61,037 nt of DNA from Alphaproteobacteria bacterium. GTDB taxonomy: Bacteria; Pseudomonadota; Alphaproteobacteria; Thalassobaculales; Thalassobaculaceae. A program made the translations under genes and the position numbers. The number at the start of each line of letters is the position of its first letter. Positions within the stretch are counted from its first letter, which is position 1. The notes under the pieces were generated by a model. That model was not told where the DNA came from and searched no databases. It worked only from the letters and a program-made list of their open reading frames with translations. Where the stretch lies: assembly GCA_024742605.1 (NCBI GenBank), contig JANSYC010000018.1, forward strand, positions 1 through 61,037. The letters run 5' to 3'. Shown here one piece after another: positions 26,314-36,468 of the stretch.

Positions 26314-27996
26314 ATGACCGACAGCTTGGCCCCGACCGGCCTTGATCCGATCACCCTGGCGGTGATCCAGAGCGGCTTGCAGCAGGTCTGCAACGAGATG
26401 GACGTGGCCTTCTCGCGGGCTGCGTTTTCCCCGGTGATTTCCGAGACCTACGACCGCTCAGACGGGATCTATCACCGCGACGACGGTGCCCTGATTGCGC
26501 AGGGCGAGGACGGGTTGCCGGTCTTCGTCGGCACCATGCAGGACTGCACCGGAGCCGTGATCGCGCGGGCCGGTGGCCGGGTGGCACCGGGCGATGTGTT
26601 CATCGTCAACGATCCCTATCTCGGCGGCACCCACCTGATGGACGTGAAGTTCGTCAAGCCGTTCTTCTACAAGGACGAACTGTTCTGCTGGCTGGCGAAT
26701 ACCGGACATTGGCCGGACATCGGTGGGGCCGTGCCGGGCGGGTTCTCGGCCAGCGCCACCGAGAGTGAGCAGGAGGGACTGCGGCTCCCGCCGGTCAAGC
26801 TCTACAAGTCGGGCGTTCTCGACGAGGAGATCCTGTCGATCATCCTCTCCAACATCCGGATCGCGGATCAGCGGATCGGCGACATCAAGGCGCAGGCGGC
26901 GGCCCTGACGGTGGGGGAACGGCGGCTGACCCAGATGCTGGACCGCTACGGCCGGGATACGGTCGACGGCGCCATCACCGAACTGCGGGCCCGGGCCGAG
27001 CAGCAGATGCGCGCCAAGATCGCGCCGATCCCGGACGGGGTCTACGAGAGCACCGCGATCGTCGACAGCGACGGCGTGGTGGACGCGCCGCTGACCATCG
27101 CGCTTACCATGACCAAGCGGGGCGAGGCACTGGTCTTCGACTTCTCACGCTCCTCTCCGCCCTGCGACGGTCCGATGAACAGCGTGATCGCCACCACCAA
27201 GTCGTCGGTCTATCTGGCGCTGAAACACATTTTTCCGGACGTGCCGATCAACGCCGGCACCTTCGCGCCACTCCATGTCGAGCCGCCGGAGGGCACCTTC
27301 CTCTACGCCCACTACCCGCGCCCGGTTTCCGGCTGCGCAGCGGAAGTCAGCCAGCGCATCGCGGAAGCCGTGTTCGCGGCCATGACCACGGCGCTGCCCG
27401 ACCAGTTGTTCGCGGCCCCGGCCGGGACCAGCGGGAACTTCTCGCTCGGCGGGCTGGATCCGAAGACCGGTCGGCCCTTTGTCTGCTATCTGATCTCGGG
27501 CGGCGGCTACGGCGGTCATCCGGGCGGCGACGGGCTGAGCAACGGGTGCTCGACCATCGGCATCTCGAAGACCACGCCGATCGAGGTGGTCGAGCAGCGC
27601 TATCCGATCCTGTACGAGGAATACGCCCTGCGCGAAGGGTCCGGCGGCGCGGGCGAGTCCCGCGGCGGGTTCGGCGTGCGTTACAAGGTGCGGCTGCGGC
27701 GCGGACGGGCGCGGGCCAGTTTCGTGATGGATCACGGCCGGGTCGGCCCCCAGGGCGCGCTCGGCGGCGCCGACGGCGCCTGCAACACCGTCTCCGTCGA
27801 ACGCGGCGGCGAGACCTACACGCCGCTGCATCTGTCGAAGGAACAGGGCATCCCGATCACCGAGGGCGACGCGATCACGGTCGAGACACCGGGCGGCGGC
27901 GGCTACGGCGATCCGGCCAAGCGGTCCGAAACCCTGAAGGCACGCGACCTGGTTCGGGGATACTACACGCCGGCACAGCTTAAGGGCTGGTCGTAA
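26314..27996 (+). CDS. hyuB: Hydantoinase B/oxoprolinase family protein
   Basis: A 560-residue HyuB subunit. DPITLAVIQSGLQQVCNEMD at the start, RAAFSPVISETYDRSDGIY, then GDVFIVNDPYLGGTHLMDVKFV near residue 95 and LANTGHWPDIGGAVPGG near 130 are the metal- and substrate-site motifs of the family. Later RYPILYEEYALREGSGGAGESRGG and the final VETPGGGGYGDPAKR are diagnostic. With HyuA it should make an ATP-dependent cyclic-amide or ketone hydrolase. GGAGAC precedes the ATG. Confidence 0.93.
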   Translation: MTDSLAPTGLDPITLAVIQSGLQQVCNEMDVAFSRAAFSPVISETYDRSDGIYHRDDGALIAQGEDGLPVFVGTMQDCTGAVIARAGGRVAPGDVFIVNDPYLGGTHLMDVKFVKPFFYKDELFCWLANTGHWPDIGGAVPGGFSASATESEQEGLRLPPVKLYKSGVLDEEILSIILSNIRIADQRIGDIKAQAAALTVGERRLTQMLDRYGRDTVDGAITELRARAEQQMRAKIAPIPDGVYESTAIVDSDGVVDAPLTIALTMTKRGEALVFDFSRSSPPCDGPMNSVIATTKSSVYLALKHIFPDVPINAGTFAPLHVEPPEGTFLYAHYPRPVSGCAAEVSQRIAEAVFAAMTTALPDQLFAAPAGTSGNFSLGGLDPKTGRPFVCYLISGGGYGGHPGGDGLSNGCSTIGISKTTPIEVVEQRYPILYEEYALREGSGGAGESRGGFGVRYKVRLRRGRARASFVMDHGRVGPQGALGGADGACNTVSVERGGETYTPLHLSKEQGIPITEGDAITVETPGGGGYGDPAKRSETLKARDLVRGYYTPAQLKGWS

Positions 27997-28030
27997 CGGT
28001 GCACGCTTTTCCGACGATCTCCGATCCGGC

Positions 28031-29116
28031 TCAGCCCCGATACCGGTCCGCCAGTTCGACCGATTGCTGGCGGTGGGCCTTTGCGCTATCCGCGGCCTGA
28101 TGGAAGCCGTTTTCCCGCAGGAAGCTCTCGAGCTTGGTTTCCTCGGTTCCGCGAACCCGATCGATTTCAGCGCGGTAGTGGGCATACCAAGCTGCACGGA
28201 TTTCCTTCGAGGCTTGTTTCGGCATCGGAAACCCGCCTTCGCCCTCAGACAGCAGTTGAGCGACGGCGAGGGCGAATTTGACGTAGTCCGGCATTTGCCT
28301 TGGCAGGCGATCGTGGCCGCGTTCGATCAACTCCGGGATCACCGAGGTCAGCATTTGGCTGGTGTACAGCAGATCGCCCTGACCCGCATGGAAGACTGCA
28401 GCCTTCAGTGCGGCGCGGAGCGGGTCCTTCATCTCAGAGATGAGCCGCGGATCCTTGACGAATTCGGCATGACCGCTAACCGGGAATCCTTTGGTTGGCA
28501 GGTTCGAGCGGCGCTTTAACGGAGTCCAGTTTCCGAAATTGCCGCCCGCCAGCAAGAACCCGCAGGACCGCATCAGCTGCAGGATCTCGTCGAACAGATG
28601 CTGGCCCTCGAACATCGGGACCACCTGCACCTCCAGGTCGATCCGAAGCACCGAATTCTTCAGCGTGTCGACGGCTGCCGCCAGTACGTCGTACTCCCCG
28701 CCCTCGACATCGATGTAAATCAGGTCCGGGGGGCCGCATTCCGAGTCCTTTACAAGACCATCCAGAGTGACCGTATCCCGGGGCGCGATTCGGCCACTGC
28801 GTTGCAGTTGCTTCATTTGAAGCGGCAATCCGGGGCGCAAATATGTCCAATCCGCGAAGTCCGTCGCAAAGGCGCGGGTCGAGGAGATGAAGGGATACAT
28901 CTGGTTGTCGAAGAACGTCCCGGGCTCGCCTGATCCAACGATGGCAGTGAGCTTTTTCTCGGATCGGAAGTCCACCTGACCAAGCCTCTGATGCGGCTCG
29001 CCCATCCAGCTGTTTCTGCCGTCGACCGCGACCACATTGGTTTCATGAGCGAAGCGCTCTACGGCTGGCGGGAGGGGAAATGTATCAGCAGCTCCAATAA
29101 CATAATAATTGAACAC
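28031..29116 (-). CDS. FkbM-type SAM-dependent methyltransferase
   Basis: A 361-residue protein. The central DLIYIDVEGGEYDVLAAA (near residue 130) is the FkbM-family signature, and TVTLDGLV just before it is also typical. The protein starts almost inside the SAM-binding strand (YYVIGAADT), with VVAVDGR as the acidic second strand. So it has essentially no N-terminal extension. The last 150 residues are a separate helical part. The first codons are unusually AT-rich for this genome. Likely role: O-methylation of a sugar or other surface molecule. GTG start with GGGAG upstream. Confidence 0.72.
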   Translation of the reverse strand: MFNYYVIGAADTFPLPPAVERFAHETNVVAVDGRNSWMGEPHQRLGQVDFRSEKKLTAIVGSGEPGTFFDNQMYPFISSTRAFATDFADWTYLRPGLPLQMKQLQRSGRIAPRDTVTLDGLVKDSECGPPDLIYIDVEGGEYDVLAAAVDTLKNSVLRIDLEVQVVPMFEGQHLFDEILQLMRSCGFLLAGGNFGNWTPLKRRSNLPTKGFPVSGHAEFVKDPRLISEMKDPLRAALKAAVFHAGQGDLLYTSQMLTSVIPELIERGHDRLPRQMPDYVKFALAVAQLLSEGEGGFPMPKQASKEIRAAWYAHYRAEIDRVRGTEETKLESFLRENGFHQAADSAKAHRQQSVELADRYRG

Positions 29117-29151
29117 CTGAGGCTCCCGGATAGTAGATCAGAAGCTGTCTA

Positions 29152-29664
29152 TCATGTCTTATGGGGCCGGTCGAACACCTGTTCGGTGACGTAGGTGCCC
29201 CAGGTGCTGTCGCCGTGTTCGCTCACCAATTCAAAGCCGGCGCTCTCGTAGAGGTGGCGGGCGGCGTCCAGGCCGCGGAAGGTGGTCAGCCAGACCTTCG
29301 GCATCCGTTTGGCATCCGCGAAGGCCAGCGCACGTTCCAGCAGATGACGGCCGAGGCCGGTGCCGCGCGCCTCCTCCGAAGTGATGAACCAGCGCAGATG
29401 GCCGCCGGAGTCCGGTCCGAACTGCGGATCGCTGCCGTCGATGGTGATGGTCCCGAGCAGGGCGCCGGTCTGCCGGTTCCAGCTCGAGAGCGTGATGTCC
29501 CGATAGGCGACATGGCGGTCGGCGAAAGCCGCCAGATCCCGCGCCACCTTGGCCTCGAAGAACAGCCCGAATCCCCACTCCCGGGCATAGTGCCGCGCGT
29601 GCAGGGTCACGATCTGGCCCAGCAGGCCCGGTGTCAGGCCGGTGACGATCTGATGTTCGGTCAT
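29152..29664 (-). CDS. GNAT family N-acetyltransferase
   Basis: A 170-residue single-domain acetyltransferase. HLRWFITSEEARGTGLGRHLL (near residue 90) holds motif A with the acetyl-CoA pyrophosphate loop R/Q-x-x-G-x-G/A, and DAARHLYESAGFELVSE (near 132) is motif B. LTPGLLGQIVTLHARHYAREWGFG at the start resembles MarR-associated or stand-alone GNATs acting on small amines. The acceptor is unknown. It ends the leftward run cobA-cobB and lies 7 bases after cobB, so may be cotranscribed, but no link to B12 is known. Confidence 0.83.
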   Translation of the reverse strand: MTEHQIVTGLTPGLLGQIVTLHARHYAREWGFGLFFEAKVARDLAAFADRHVAYRDITLSSWNRQTGALLGTITIDGSDPQFGPDSGGHLRWFITSEEARGTGLGRHLLERALAFADAKRMPKVWLTTFRGLDAARHLYESAGFELVSEHGDSTWGTYVTEQVFDRPHKT

Positions 29665-29671
29665 GGAGAGC

Positions 29672-31009
29672 TCACCCGTCGCTACGATCTATCAGATGCA
29701 GGTATGACCCGTACACGCTCCCGCGCGCCAGCCCTGTCGACCCCAGATCTTCGTCGCGTGCGTCGGTAACCTGGAAAGGCCGGTCGGCCTCGCCCTCTTC
29801 GCCGATCACCGAGTAGTGAAACTCGTGGCCGCGGAGCCGGGTGCCGGCCGGGCCGAACGGCGTGTCTCGGAGGGTGGTGACGATACGGTAGCCAAGGTGC
29901 AGGCGGCGGCGGTCGAACCGGGTGACCAGCGGCAGCAGGTCGAGCATCGGATGGCGCGCGCCCTTCGCATCGATCAGCGCCGTGCCCAGCACCATGAAAC
30001 CGCCGCACTCCCCGAACACGGCAGCACCCCGGCCCGCCGCCGCAGCCATTCCGGCGCGGAAATGTGCCGCCTGGGACACCTGCGCGGCATGCAGCTCCGG
30101 ATAGCCCCCGGGCAGATAGACGGCGTCCGCCTGCAGGTCGGGCGCCTGATCGGCCAGCGGCGAGAACGGAAGGATCTCGCTGCCGGCCCGCCGCCAGCCG
30201 TCCAGAACATGCGGGTAGAGAAAGCTGAAGGCGGCATCCTGTGCCACCGCGATCCGACCGCCGAGCGGAGGAAGGGTCAGAGACGGCGGGCCCGATATGC
30301 GGCTCGGCTGCGCCAGATTTCGGAGGACGTCCAGATCCAGGGTTCGCTCCACCACATCGGCCAGCCGGTCGAGATAGCCGGACAGATCGGCATCCTCGCC
30401 GGCCTGCTCCAGTCCCAGATGGCGGGACGGACGTTCGGTGCCCGTCTCGCGGGGGATTGCGCCCAGAACCGGCATGCCGGTCCCGGCCAGCGCGTCCCGC
30501 AGCAAGGCCACGTGCCGGTCCGAGCCGACACGGTTCAGGATCACGCCCGCGATGTCGACATCCGACCGAAAATCGCGAAACCCCTGGACCAGTGCCGCCA
30601 CCGATTGCGCCTGCCGGGCGGCATCCACCACGAGGATCACGGGCCATCCGGTGCGCGCGGCGAGATCGGCGGTCGATCCGGTGTCGCAGGCACCCACAGC
30701 CGGGCTGCCGTCGAACAGACCCATCACCCCTTCCACCAGAATCAGATCGGAATCCCGTGAAAGATCGGCGATCAATCCGTCCAGGACCTTGGGGCGCATC
30801 GCCCAGCCGTCCAGGTTGATGGAGATCCGATCGGTGGCGGCGTCATGAAAGCGGGGATCGATATAATCGGGGCCGATTTTGGCCGGGGCGATCCGCAGAC
30901 CCGAACGGCTGAGCGCCCGCATCAGCCCCATGGACAGGGTGGTCTTACCCGCGCCCGAGGTCGGGGCGGCGAGGATCAGGCCCGGCGCTGTCGTGAGCGC
31001 GTCCGTCAC
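29672..31009 (-). CDS. cobB: Cobyrinate a,c-diamide synthase
   Basis: A 445-residue CobB/CbiA. It amidates the a and c side chains of the corrin ring using glutamine and ATP. The P-loop of its dethiobiotin-synthetase-like half is APTSGAGKTTLSMG at residues 14-27, with KIGPDYIDPRFH near 43 and LVEGVMGLFDG near 95. The glutaminase half has FGECGGFMVLG near 335 (nucleophilic Cys) and a late LRGHEFHYS. The GTG start overlaps the cobA stop by four bases. In this window it fits the CbiA role (cobalt already inserted). Confidence 0.93.
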   Translation of the reverse strand: MTDALTTAPGLILAAPTSGAGKTTLSMGLMRALSRSGLRIAPAKIGPDYIDPRFHDAATDRISINLDGWAMRPKVLDGLIADLSRDSDLILVEGVMGLFDGSPAVGACDTGSTADLAARTGWPVILVVDAARQAQSVAALVQGFRDFRSDVDIAGVILNRVGSDRHVALLRDALAGTGMPVLGAIPRETGTERPSRHLGLEQAGEDADLSGYLDRLADVVERTLDLDVLRNLAQPSRISGPPSLTLPPLGGRIAVAQDAAFSFLYPHVLDGWRRAGSEILPFSPLADQAPDLQADAVYLPGGYPELHAAQVSQAAHFRAGMAAAAGRGAAVFGECGGFMVLGTALIDAKGARHPMLDLLPLVTRFDRRRLHLGYRIVTTLRDTPFGPAGTRLRGHEFHYSVIGEEGEADRPFQVTDARDEDLGSTGLARGSVYGSYLHLIDRSDG

Positions 31010-31863
31010 CCGGTGCGGATGTCCCGAGCCAGGCCCAGGGGATCGGCCTCCAGCACCCGCCCGTGCTGCAGGGCGCCGAGCCAGTCGAGCCCGGAGCGGA
31101 GCTTCACCACCGGGCCGATCACCACAACGCAGGGCGGTGACATGCCGTGCAGCCGTGCGTCCGCATCCGCTCCGCCGAGGGTGGTCTCAAGAACGGTCTG
31201 TGTCGGCAGCGCGGCGTTGGAGACGATCGCCACCGGCTCGTCGGCAGCGCGTCCGCCGGCCATCAGCTCCTCGGTGATCCGCGCCAGATGCTTCATGGCC
31301 ATGTAGATCACCAGCACCGGCGATCCCTGCGCCATGGCCCGCCAGTTGAGCCCGCCGGTCATGTCGCCGGTCGCGTCATGGCCGGTGACGAAGGTCACGG
31401 CGTGATTGGTGTCCCGGTGGGTGACCGGGATACCGGCATAGGCCAGCCCGCCGATTCCGGCCGTCACACCCGGCACGATCCGAAACGGAATGCCCGCCGC
31501 CACCAGCGACAGCGCCTCTTCCCCGCCCCGGCCGAAGACGAACGGATCGCCGCCTTTCAGCCGCAGCACCCGTTTGCCGGTGCGGGCCAGCTGAATCAGG
31601 CGCAGGGAGATGTCCACCTGCTTGGGTGAGGGCTTGCCGCCGCGCTTTCCGGCGTACTCGAGGACCACGTCCGGGCGCGCCATGGCCAGGATCTGCTCGT
31701 TCACCAGCGCGTCGTAGACCACCGCATCCGCCTGCCGCAGGGCGTTCACCGCGTGCAGGGTCAGCAATCCCGGATCGCCCGGCCCGGCACCGCAAAGCCA
31801 GACTTGGCCGGGCTCGAACTCGGGCGCTTCAAAGGTAGGCATGGGGGGCTCGATCTCTGTCAT
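31006..31863 (-). CDS. cobA: Uroporphyrinogen-III C-methyltransferase
   Basis: A 285-residue SUMT that methylates uroporphyrinogen III at C2 and C7 to precorrin-2, the first committed corrinoid step. [18 protein letters not shown] near residue 22 is the N-terminal signature, [16 protein letters not shown] near 105 the substrate loop, and [20 protein letters not shown] near 135 the SAM pocket; the end has [11 protein letters not shown]. It starts the leftward cobA-cobB unit and is divergent from cbiD with about 70 bases between, so they may share a promoter region. No B12 riboswitch is seen there. Confidence 0.94.
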   Translation of the reverse strand: MTEIEPPMPTFEAPEFEPGQVWLCGAGPGDPGLLTLHAVNALRQADAVVYDALVNEQILAMARPDVVLEYAGKRGGKPSPKQVDISLRLIQLARTGKRVLRLKGGDPFVFGRGGEEALSLVAAGIPFRIVPGVTAGIGGLAYAGIPVTHRDTNHAVTFVTGHDATGDMTGGLNWRAMAQGSPVLVIYMAMKHLARITEELMAGGRAADEPVAIVSNAALPTQTVLETTLGGADADARLHGMSPPCVVVIGPVVKLRSGLDWLGALQHGRVLEADPLGLARDIRTG

Positions 31864-31933
31864 GCACGAAAGTTAGCAGGGTTCACCTTAGGGGGCCTAG
31901 TCCGATGGCGACGTCGCAGGGTAGAAATCGGTC

Positions 31934-33028
31934 ATGTCACGAAAACCGGACGGACCACTGCGGCGGGGATGGACGACGGGCGCTTGTGCTACGGCGGCGA
32001 CCAAGGCCGCTCTGACGGCGCTGGTGACCGGCGCATTCCCGGATCCGGTGCGAATCCGCCTGCCGAAAGGAGAGGAACCGGCCTTTCCCCTGGCCCGGGA
32101 ATCCCAAGGCGAGGGGTGGGCGTCGGTTGGGATCGTGAAGGATGCGGGTGACGACCCCGATGTTACCCACGGGGCAACCGTGATCTCGACCGTAAGGCGC
32201 GGCGCCGTCGGCAGCGGCGTGGTGTTTCGCGCCGGTGACGGGGTCGGCACCGTTACACAGCCCGGCCTGCCGCTGCCGGTCGGGGAGCCCGCGATCAACC
32301 CCGTGCCGCGGCGCCTGAGGAGGGGGGTGGTGGCGGGGGCGGCCGCCGATCTGGGCGGTCCCGCGGATGTGGTGATCGAGATTTCGATCCCGGACGGCGT
32401 GGCGCTGGCAGCCAAGACCTGGAACCCGCGACTCGGAATCCTGGGAGGTTTGTCGATTCTGGGGACCACCGGGATCGTTCATCCGTTTTCCTGTGCAGCC
32501 TGGATTCACTCGATTCATCGGGGCATCGATGTGGCCCGTGCGACCGGCCTGCCGCATGCGGCGGCCTGCACCGGTTCGACCTCGGAAGCGGCGGTCGCCG
32601 CACTCTACGATCTGCCGGAGACCGCATTCCTGGATATGGGCGACTTCGCGGGCGGTGTGCTGAAATACCTGCGGAACCATCCGGTGCCACGGGTGACCCT
32701 GGCGGGTGGCTTCGGGAAGTTCACGAAACTGGCCCAAGGGCATCTGGATCTGCATTCCGGTCGCAGCCAGGTGGATTTCGACTGGCTTGCAGACCGGCTG
32801 ATGGAGATCGGCGCCGCCTCCGATCTGGTTGCGGCGGCGCGAAGCGCCAACACCGCGAACCAAGTTCTGGGTCTGGCCGAAGAGTCGGGGCTGCCTTTGG
32901 CGGAACGGGTGGCACGGGGTGCGCTGGCGACGGCTCGGGGGGCGCTGGAGACGGCACCGGTCGCTCTGGAGGTGATCGTGATCGATCGCTCGGGGCATGT
33001 TCTGGCGCGGGTGACCGACGATGGCTGA
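31934..33028 (+). CDS. cbiD: Cobalt-precorrin-5B C1-methyltransferase
   Basis: A 364-residue CbiD. LRRGWTTGACATAATKAALTAL near the N-terminus is the family signature. GSGVVFRAGDGVGTVTQPGLPLPVGEPAINPVPRR, in its shorter motifs GDGVGTVT and GEPAINPVPR, is also diagnostic, followed by GGLSILGTTGIVHPFS near residue 172. It methylates C1 of cobalt-precorrin-5B in the early-cobalt pathway. Some alphaproteobacteria carry CbiD in place of CobF. It overlaps cobK by eight bases, indicating a two-gene unit. Confidence 0.94.
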   Translation: MSRKPDGPLRRGWTTGACATAATKAALTALVTGAFPDPVRIRLPKGEEPAFPLARESQGEGWASVGIVKDAGDDPDVTHGATVISTVRRGAVGSGVVFRAGDGVGTVTQPGLPLPVGEPAINPVPRRLRRGVVAGAAADLGGPADVVIEISIPDGVALAAKTWNPRLGILGGLSILGTTGIVHPFSCAAWIHSIHRGIDVARATGLPHAAACTGSTSEAAVAALYDLPETAFLDMGDFAGGVLKYLRNHPVPRVTLAGGFGKFTKLAQGHLDLHSGRSQVDFDWLADRLMEIGAASDLVAAARSANTANQVLGLAEESGLPLAERVARGALATARGALETAPVALEVIVIDRSGHVLARVTDDG

Positions 33029-33830
33029 CGCCTCGGATCGCATTGAGGTCATGCCGCGCATTCTGATCCTCGGCGGCACCGGGGAGGCGCGGCTTCTGGC
33101 CGAACGTCTTGTGGCGGAAGATCTGGCGATCCCGGTCACCTCCCTGGCGGGTGCGACCGACCGCCCGGTAGTACTTCCGGGTCAGGTGCGCGTGGGCGGA
33201 TTCGGCGGCGTACCCGGGCTGACCGCGCATCTATGGCAGGGAGCCTATGCGGCGGTCGTCGATGCGACCCATCCGTTTGCCGCTCGGATTTCGGCCAACG
33301 CCGCAGAGGCCTGCGACGCCACGGCGGTTCCCCGGCTGAGCCTTGTCCGGCCACCCTGGGAGCCGGCCTTGGGCGAGCGCTGGGTCGACGTGGCTGACGA
33401 GACCGACGCCGCGCGGGTTCTTCGGAGTCTCGATCTGCCGTCCGACCAGCGGGTGTTCCTGGCCCTGGGTCGGCAGCGGGTCGCGCCATTCGCCGAGGTC
33501 TCCGGCATCGACTTCCTGCTTCGGACCACCGATCCGATCGACCCTCCGTTCGAGGGGTGCGAGGTGATCGTCGGGCGGGGACCGTTCTCGCTCGAGGCCG
33601 AGGAGGCGCTGTTCCGCAGGGAAAGGGTGGCGGCGCTGGTCTGCCGGAACAGCGGCGGCGAGGGGGAGGCCAAACTGGAGGCGGCGCGGGCGGTCAAGGC
33701 CGCCATCGTAATGATCCGGCGACCGGAACTGAGCGCCGGATCGGTGGGACGTGACGGTGGGGCCGGTGCCGTTGCTGCCGACGTCGATGCCGCGCTCACC
33801 TGGATCGTGGAATGCCTGCGAAGGCGATAG
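33021..33830 (+). CDS. cobK: Precorrin-6A/cobalt-precorrin-6A reductase
   Basis: A 269-residue NADPH-dependent reductase. ILILGGTGEARLLAERL at residues 14-30 is the nucleotide-binding start, VRVGGFGGVPGLTAHL and DATHPFAARISANAAEAC follow, and KxxG-type late motif RNSGGEGEAKLEAARA (near 212) is the usual substrate-side segment. It reduces the macrocycle after the CbiD step. An internal ATG at 33051, with GAGGT upstream, would remove ten residues that precede the fold and is a reasonable alternative start. Confidence 0.92.
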   Translation: MADASDRIEVMPRILILGGTGEARLLAERLVAEDLAIPVTSLAGATDRPVVLPGQVRVGGFGGVPGLTAHLWQGAYAAVVDATHPFAARISANAAEACDATAVPRLSLVRPPWEPALGERWVDVADETDAARVLRSLDLPSDQRVFLALGRQRVAPFAEVSGIDFLLRTTDPIDPPFEGCEVIVGRGPFSLEAEEALFRRERVAALVCRNSGGEGEAKLEAARAVKAAIVMIRRPELSAGSVGRDGGAGAVAADVDAALTWIVECLRRR

Positions 33831-33868
33831 CCGCGTCGCCGCCGTTTCTCAGATTAACCGAGTACGGC

Positions 33869-34648
33869 TTAGTCGGAATTTGCCTGGGCGACGACCTTGG
33901 GCCGCAGCACATGCGGGATCGCGCCGTCGTACAGGGCCGAGTCCCGGAAGTCCCGGGCGCCGATCGCGCGCCCGACCAGGATCAGCGCCGTCCGGGTGAT
34001 CTTCTCGGCGCGGACCTTGTCGGCGATATCGGCGAGGGTGCCGAGGATCACTTTCTGGTCCGGCCAGCCGACCCGGTAGACCACTGCCACCGGACAGTCC
34101 TCTCCATAGGTCGGCTCCAGCGCCCGGCGGACCGCCCGCAGGTTCCGGATCGACAGGTGGATCGCCAGGGTGGCCCCGGTCTTGGCCAGAGTCTCCAGCT
34201 CCTCGCCCGGCGGCATGGACGAGGACTTCATTGCGGTCCGGGTCAGGATCACGGTCTGCGCCACCTCCGGCACCGTCAGCTCGACCCCCAGAACCGCCGC
34301 CGCCGCCGCATAGGCGGGAACGCCCGGGGTGATGTCATAGGGGATGCCGAGCGCCTGCAGACGGCGGATCTGCTCGGCGATGGCCCCGTAGAGTGAGGGG
34401 TCGCCGGAATGCACCCGAGCCACCTCCTGGCCCTTGGCGTGGGCCTCCTCCATCAGTGCGACGATCTCATCCAGCGTCATGGGGGCCGTGTCCCGTACCA
34501 GCGCGTCGGCGGGTGCGTGGGCAACGACCGCCTCGGGGACCAGAGAGCCCGCGTAGAGACAGACCGGACAGCGCGCGATCAGGTCGCGGGCCTTGATGGT
34601 CAGCAGTTCCGGATCGCCCGGCCCCGCGCCGATGAAATGGACGGTCAT
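33869..34648 (-). CDS. cobM: Precorrin-4/cobalt-precorrin-4 C11-methyltransferase
   Basis: A 259-residue SAM methyltransferase of the corrin family. [18 protein letters not shown] near residue 4, [16 protein letters not shown] near 78 and [21 protein letters not shown] near 107 are diagnostic of CobM/CbiF, as is [15 protein letters not shown]. It methylates C11 before ring contraction is completed. Last gene of the six-gene leftward unit; its start overlaps the stop of cbiG-cobJ by four bases. It is convergent with cobK. Confidence 0.94.
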   Translation of the reverse strand: MTVHFIGAGPGDPELLTIKARDLIARCPVCLYAGSLVPEAVVAHAPADALVRDTAPMTLDEIVALMEEAHAKGQEVARVHSGDPSLYGAIAEQIRRLQALGIPYDITPGVPAYAAAAAVLGVELTVPEVAQTVILTRTAMKSSSMPPGEELETLAKTGATLAIHLSIRNLRAVRRALEPTYGEDCPVAVVYRVGWPDQKVILGTLADIADKVRAEKITRTALILVGRAIGARDFRDSALYDGAIPHVLRPKVVAQANSD

Positions 34649-36468
34649 CCTGCCCCCGTTTCGCGTGTGTCCGGCCGGTCGGGGCCGTGTCCGATGGCGG
34701 AGCCCGCTTTACCGGCATATCCGCGCGGGGTGTAGACCCAGACGCCGCCGTCGCCACGTGCCACCCGACGTGTCGCCGACGAGCCGACCAGCACCAGCGT
34801 CAGCATGTCGACGGTTTCAGGGTCGAGTTCCGCCAGGGTGACCGTCTGCAAGCGCTCCTCCGGGCGGCCCAGCGACCGGGCCAGCACGACCGGTGTGTCG
34901 CCGGGACGGTGTCGCAGCAGGATTGCCTTGGCGGCGTGGAGCTGGGTCCGGCGGCGGCGGGAGACCGGATTGTAGAACGCCACCACGAAATCGCCCGCGG
35001 CCGCCGCCTGGATGCGCGTCTCGATCGCCTCCCAAGGTGTCAGAAGATCGGACAGCGAGATCGTGCAGAAATCGTGGCCGATCGGGGCGCCGATCCGGGC
35101 GGCGGCGGCCTGGATCGCCGAGATGCCGGGGGCCACCCGCACCTCGATCCGGCGCCAGGCGTCGTTCGGGGTTCGGTCGAGCAGTTCGAAGACCAGGGTC
35201 GCCATCGCGTAGATTCCCGGATCGCCGGAAGAGATCAGCGCCACCTGACGGCCCTCTGCCGCCAGCTCCAGGGCGGCGCGGGCGCGGGCCTCCTCCTCAC
35301 CCAGGTCGAACCGGTGCGGGTGTCCCGTCGCTCCCAGATCGGCGGCCAGATCGAGGTAGAGCCCGTAGGCCACCAGATCGTCTGCCGCCAGGATCAGGCT
35401 GTCCGCCTCAGGCGTGCGCCACTCGGCGGAGCCGGGGCCGAGACCGACGACTGAGACGCTGCCGCGCTTGCGGCCAGTCTCTGCCATGTCCAGCGGAGTG
35501 TCGGCGGCACCGATCGCGCAGGTCGCCCGTGCCGAGCGCCGCTTTTCCACCATCAGCTGGCCGGTGGCGCCGACCGCCGCGAGCGCCGCGCCCTCGGACA
35601 CGCCATGACAGCCGACTTCGCGAAACACGACCAGCGACGGATTGGCGAGCCGAGGCGTCTCGGCCTCCAGGGTCGCGGCGTCGAAGAACCGGGCCGGCAC
35701 CCCCAACCGTTCCGCCACCGCATGCACGGCGGGCTCGTCCATCTTCACGTCGATCGAGACCACGCAAGCGATCGCCTGGGGCGCCAACCCGATCTCGGAG
35801 AGGGTCGACTGCACCAGCGACCAGAGCTCCTCGGGGTCGCATCCCCGCTCGCAGCCCACCCCGAGGGCAAGCGCGCGCGGGTGGTAGATCAGACGGTCGG
35901 GTCCGCCGCTCTCCGCCATCACCGTTGAAACCAGGGCGAGCGCCCCGTCCGGCGCCAGGGGCACAGCGGTTCCGAGCAGCCAGGGCAAATGGCCGTCAAT
36001 CCGCGCCGAGGCACCGTCGAGCAGGGCCCTGGCGGCGGTCTTGTGGTCGGCGGGATTGGCCAGCGTCCAGCCCAGGGGCGGATCGTCCAACGCGATGCCG
36101 AAGCGCACGTCGCTGGCGGTGGTGATCGCGGCAGGAACGCCCAGGGCTATGCCGATGCTGCGGGCCAGGTCGTTGGCCCCGCGGTGGCCGCCGAGCAGCG
36201 GCACCACGGCCGAGCCGTCTTCGGCCACCACCACGACCGGTGGCTCCGATTGCTTGTCGGCGACCAGCGGGGCCAGGACGCGGATCGCGATCCCGGCGGC
36301 GCCCACCAGCACGATCGGTCGGTCGGCGGCGAAGGCCCGGCGCAGCGGGTCGGCGACCGGGCGATCAGTGGATAGCTCTCCATCGAGGGTCTCCGACAGA
36401 CGCGCGGCAAGCGCTTCTCCGGTTCCGGTGACCGAGAGTATGAGGGGCGGGCGGGCGGTCGAGATCAT
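34645..36468 (-). CDS. cobJ: CbiG-CobJ fusion: cobalt-precorrin-5A hydrolase + precorrin-3B C17-methyltransferase
   Basis: A 607-residue fusion. Residues about 1-210 are the CbiG N-terminal and middle parts ([29 protein letters not shown]), 210-330 the CbiG C-terminal domain ([26 protein letters not shown]), and about 345-590 CobJ ([65 protein letters not shown]). CobJ methylates C17 and contracts the ring; CbiG opens the resulting lactone and removes C20 as acetaldehyde. Sequential steps in one chain suggest channelling. Start ATG 36468 overlaps the cobI stop. Confidence 0.93.
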   Translation of the reverse strand: MISTARPPLILSVTGTGEALAARLSETLDGELSTDRPVADPLRRAFAADRPIVLVGAAGIAIRVLAPLVADKQSEPPVVVVAEDGSAVVPLLGGHRGANDLARSIGIALGVPAAITTASDVRFGIALDDPPLGWTLANPADHKTAARALLDGASARIDGHLPWLLGTAVPLAPDGALALVSTVMAESGGPDRLIYHPRALALGVGCERGCDPEELWSLVQSTLSEIGLAPQAIACVVSIDVKMDEPAVHAVAERLGVPARFFDAATLEAETPRLANPSLVVFREVGCHGVSEGAALAAVGATGQLMVEKRRSARATCAIGAADTPLDMAETGRKRGSVSVVGLGPGSAEWRTPEADSLILAADDLVAYGLYLDLAADLGATGHPHRFDLGEEEARARAALELAAEGRQVALISSGDPGIYAMATLVFELLDRTPNDAWRRIEVRVAPGISAIQAAAARIGAPIGHDFCTISLSDLLTPWEAIETRIQAAAAGDFVVAFYNPVSRRRRTQLHAAKAILLRHRPGDTPVVLARSLGRPEERLQTVTLAELDPETVDMLTLVLVGSSATRRVARGDGGVWVYTPRGYAGKAGSAIGHGPDRPDTRETGAG

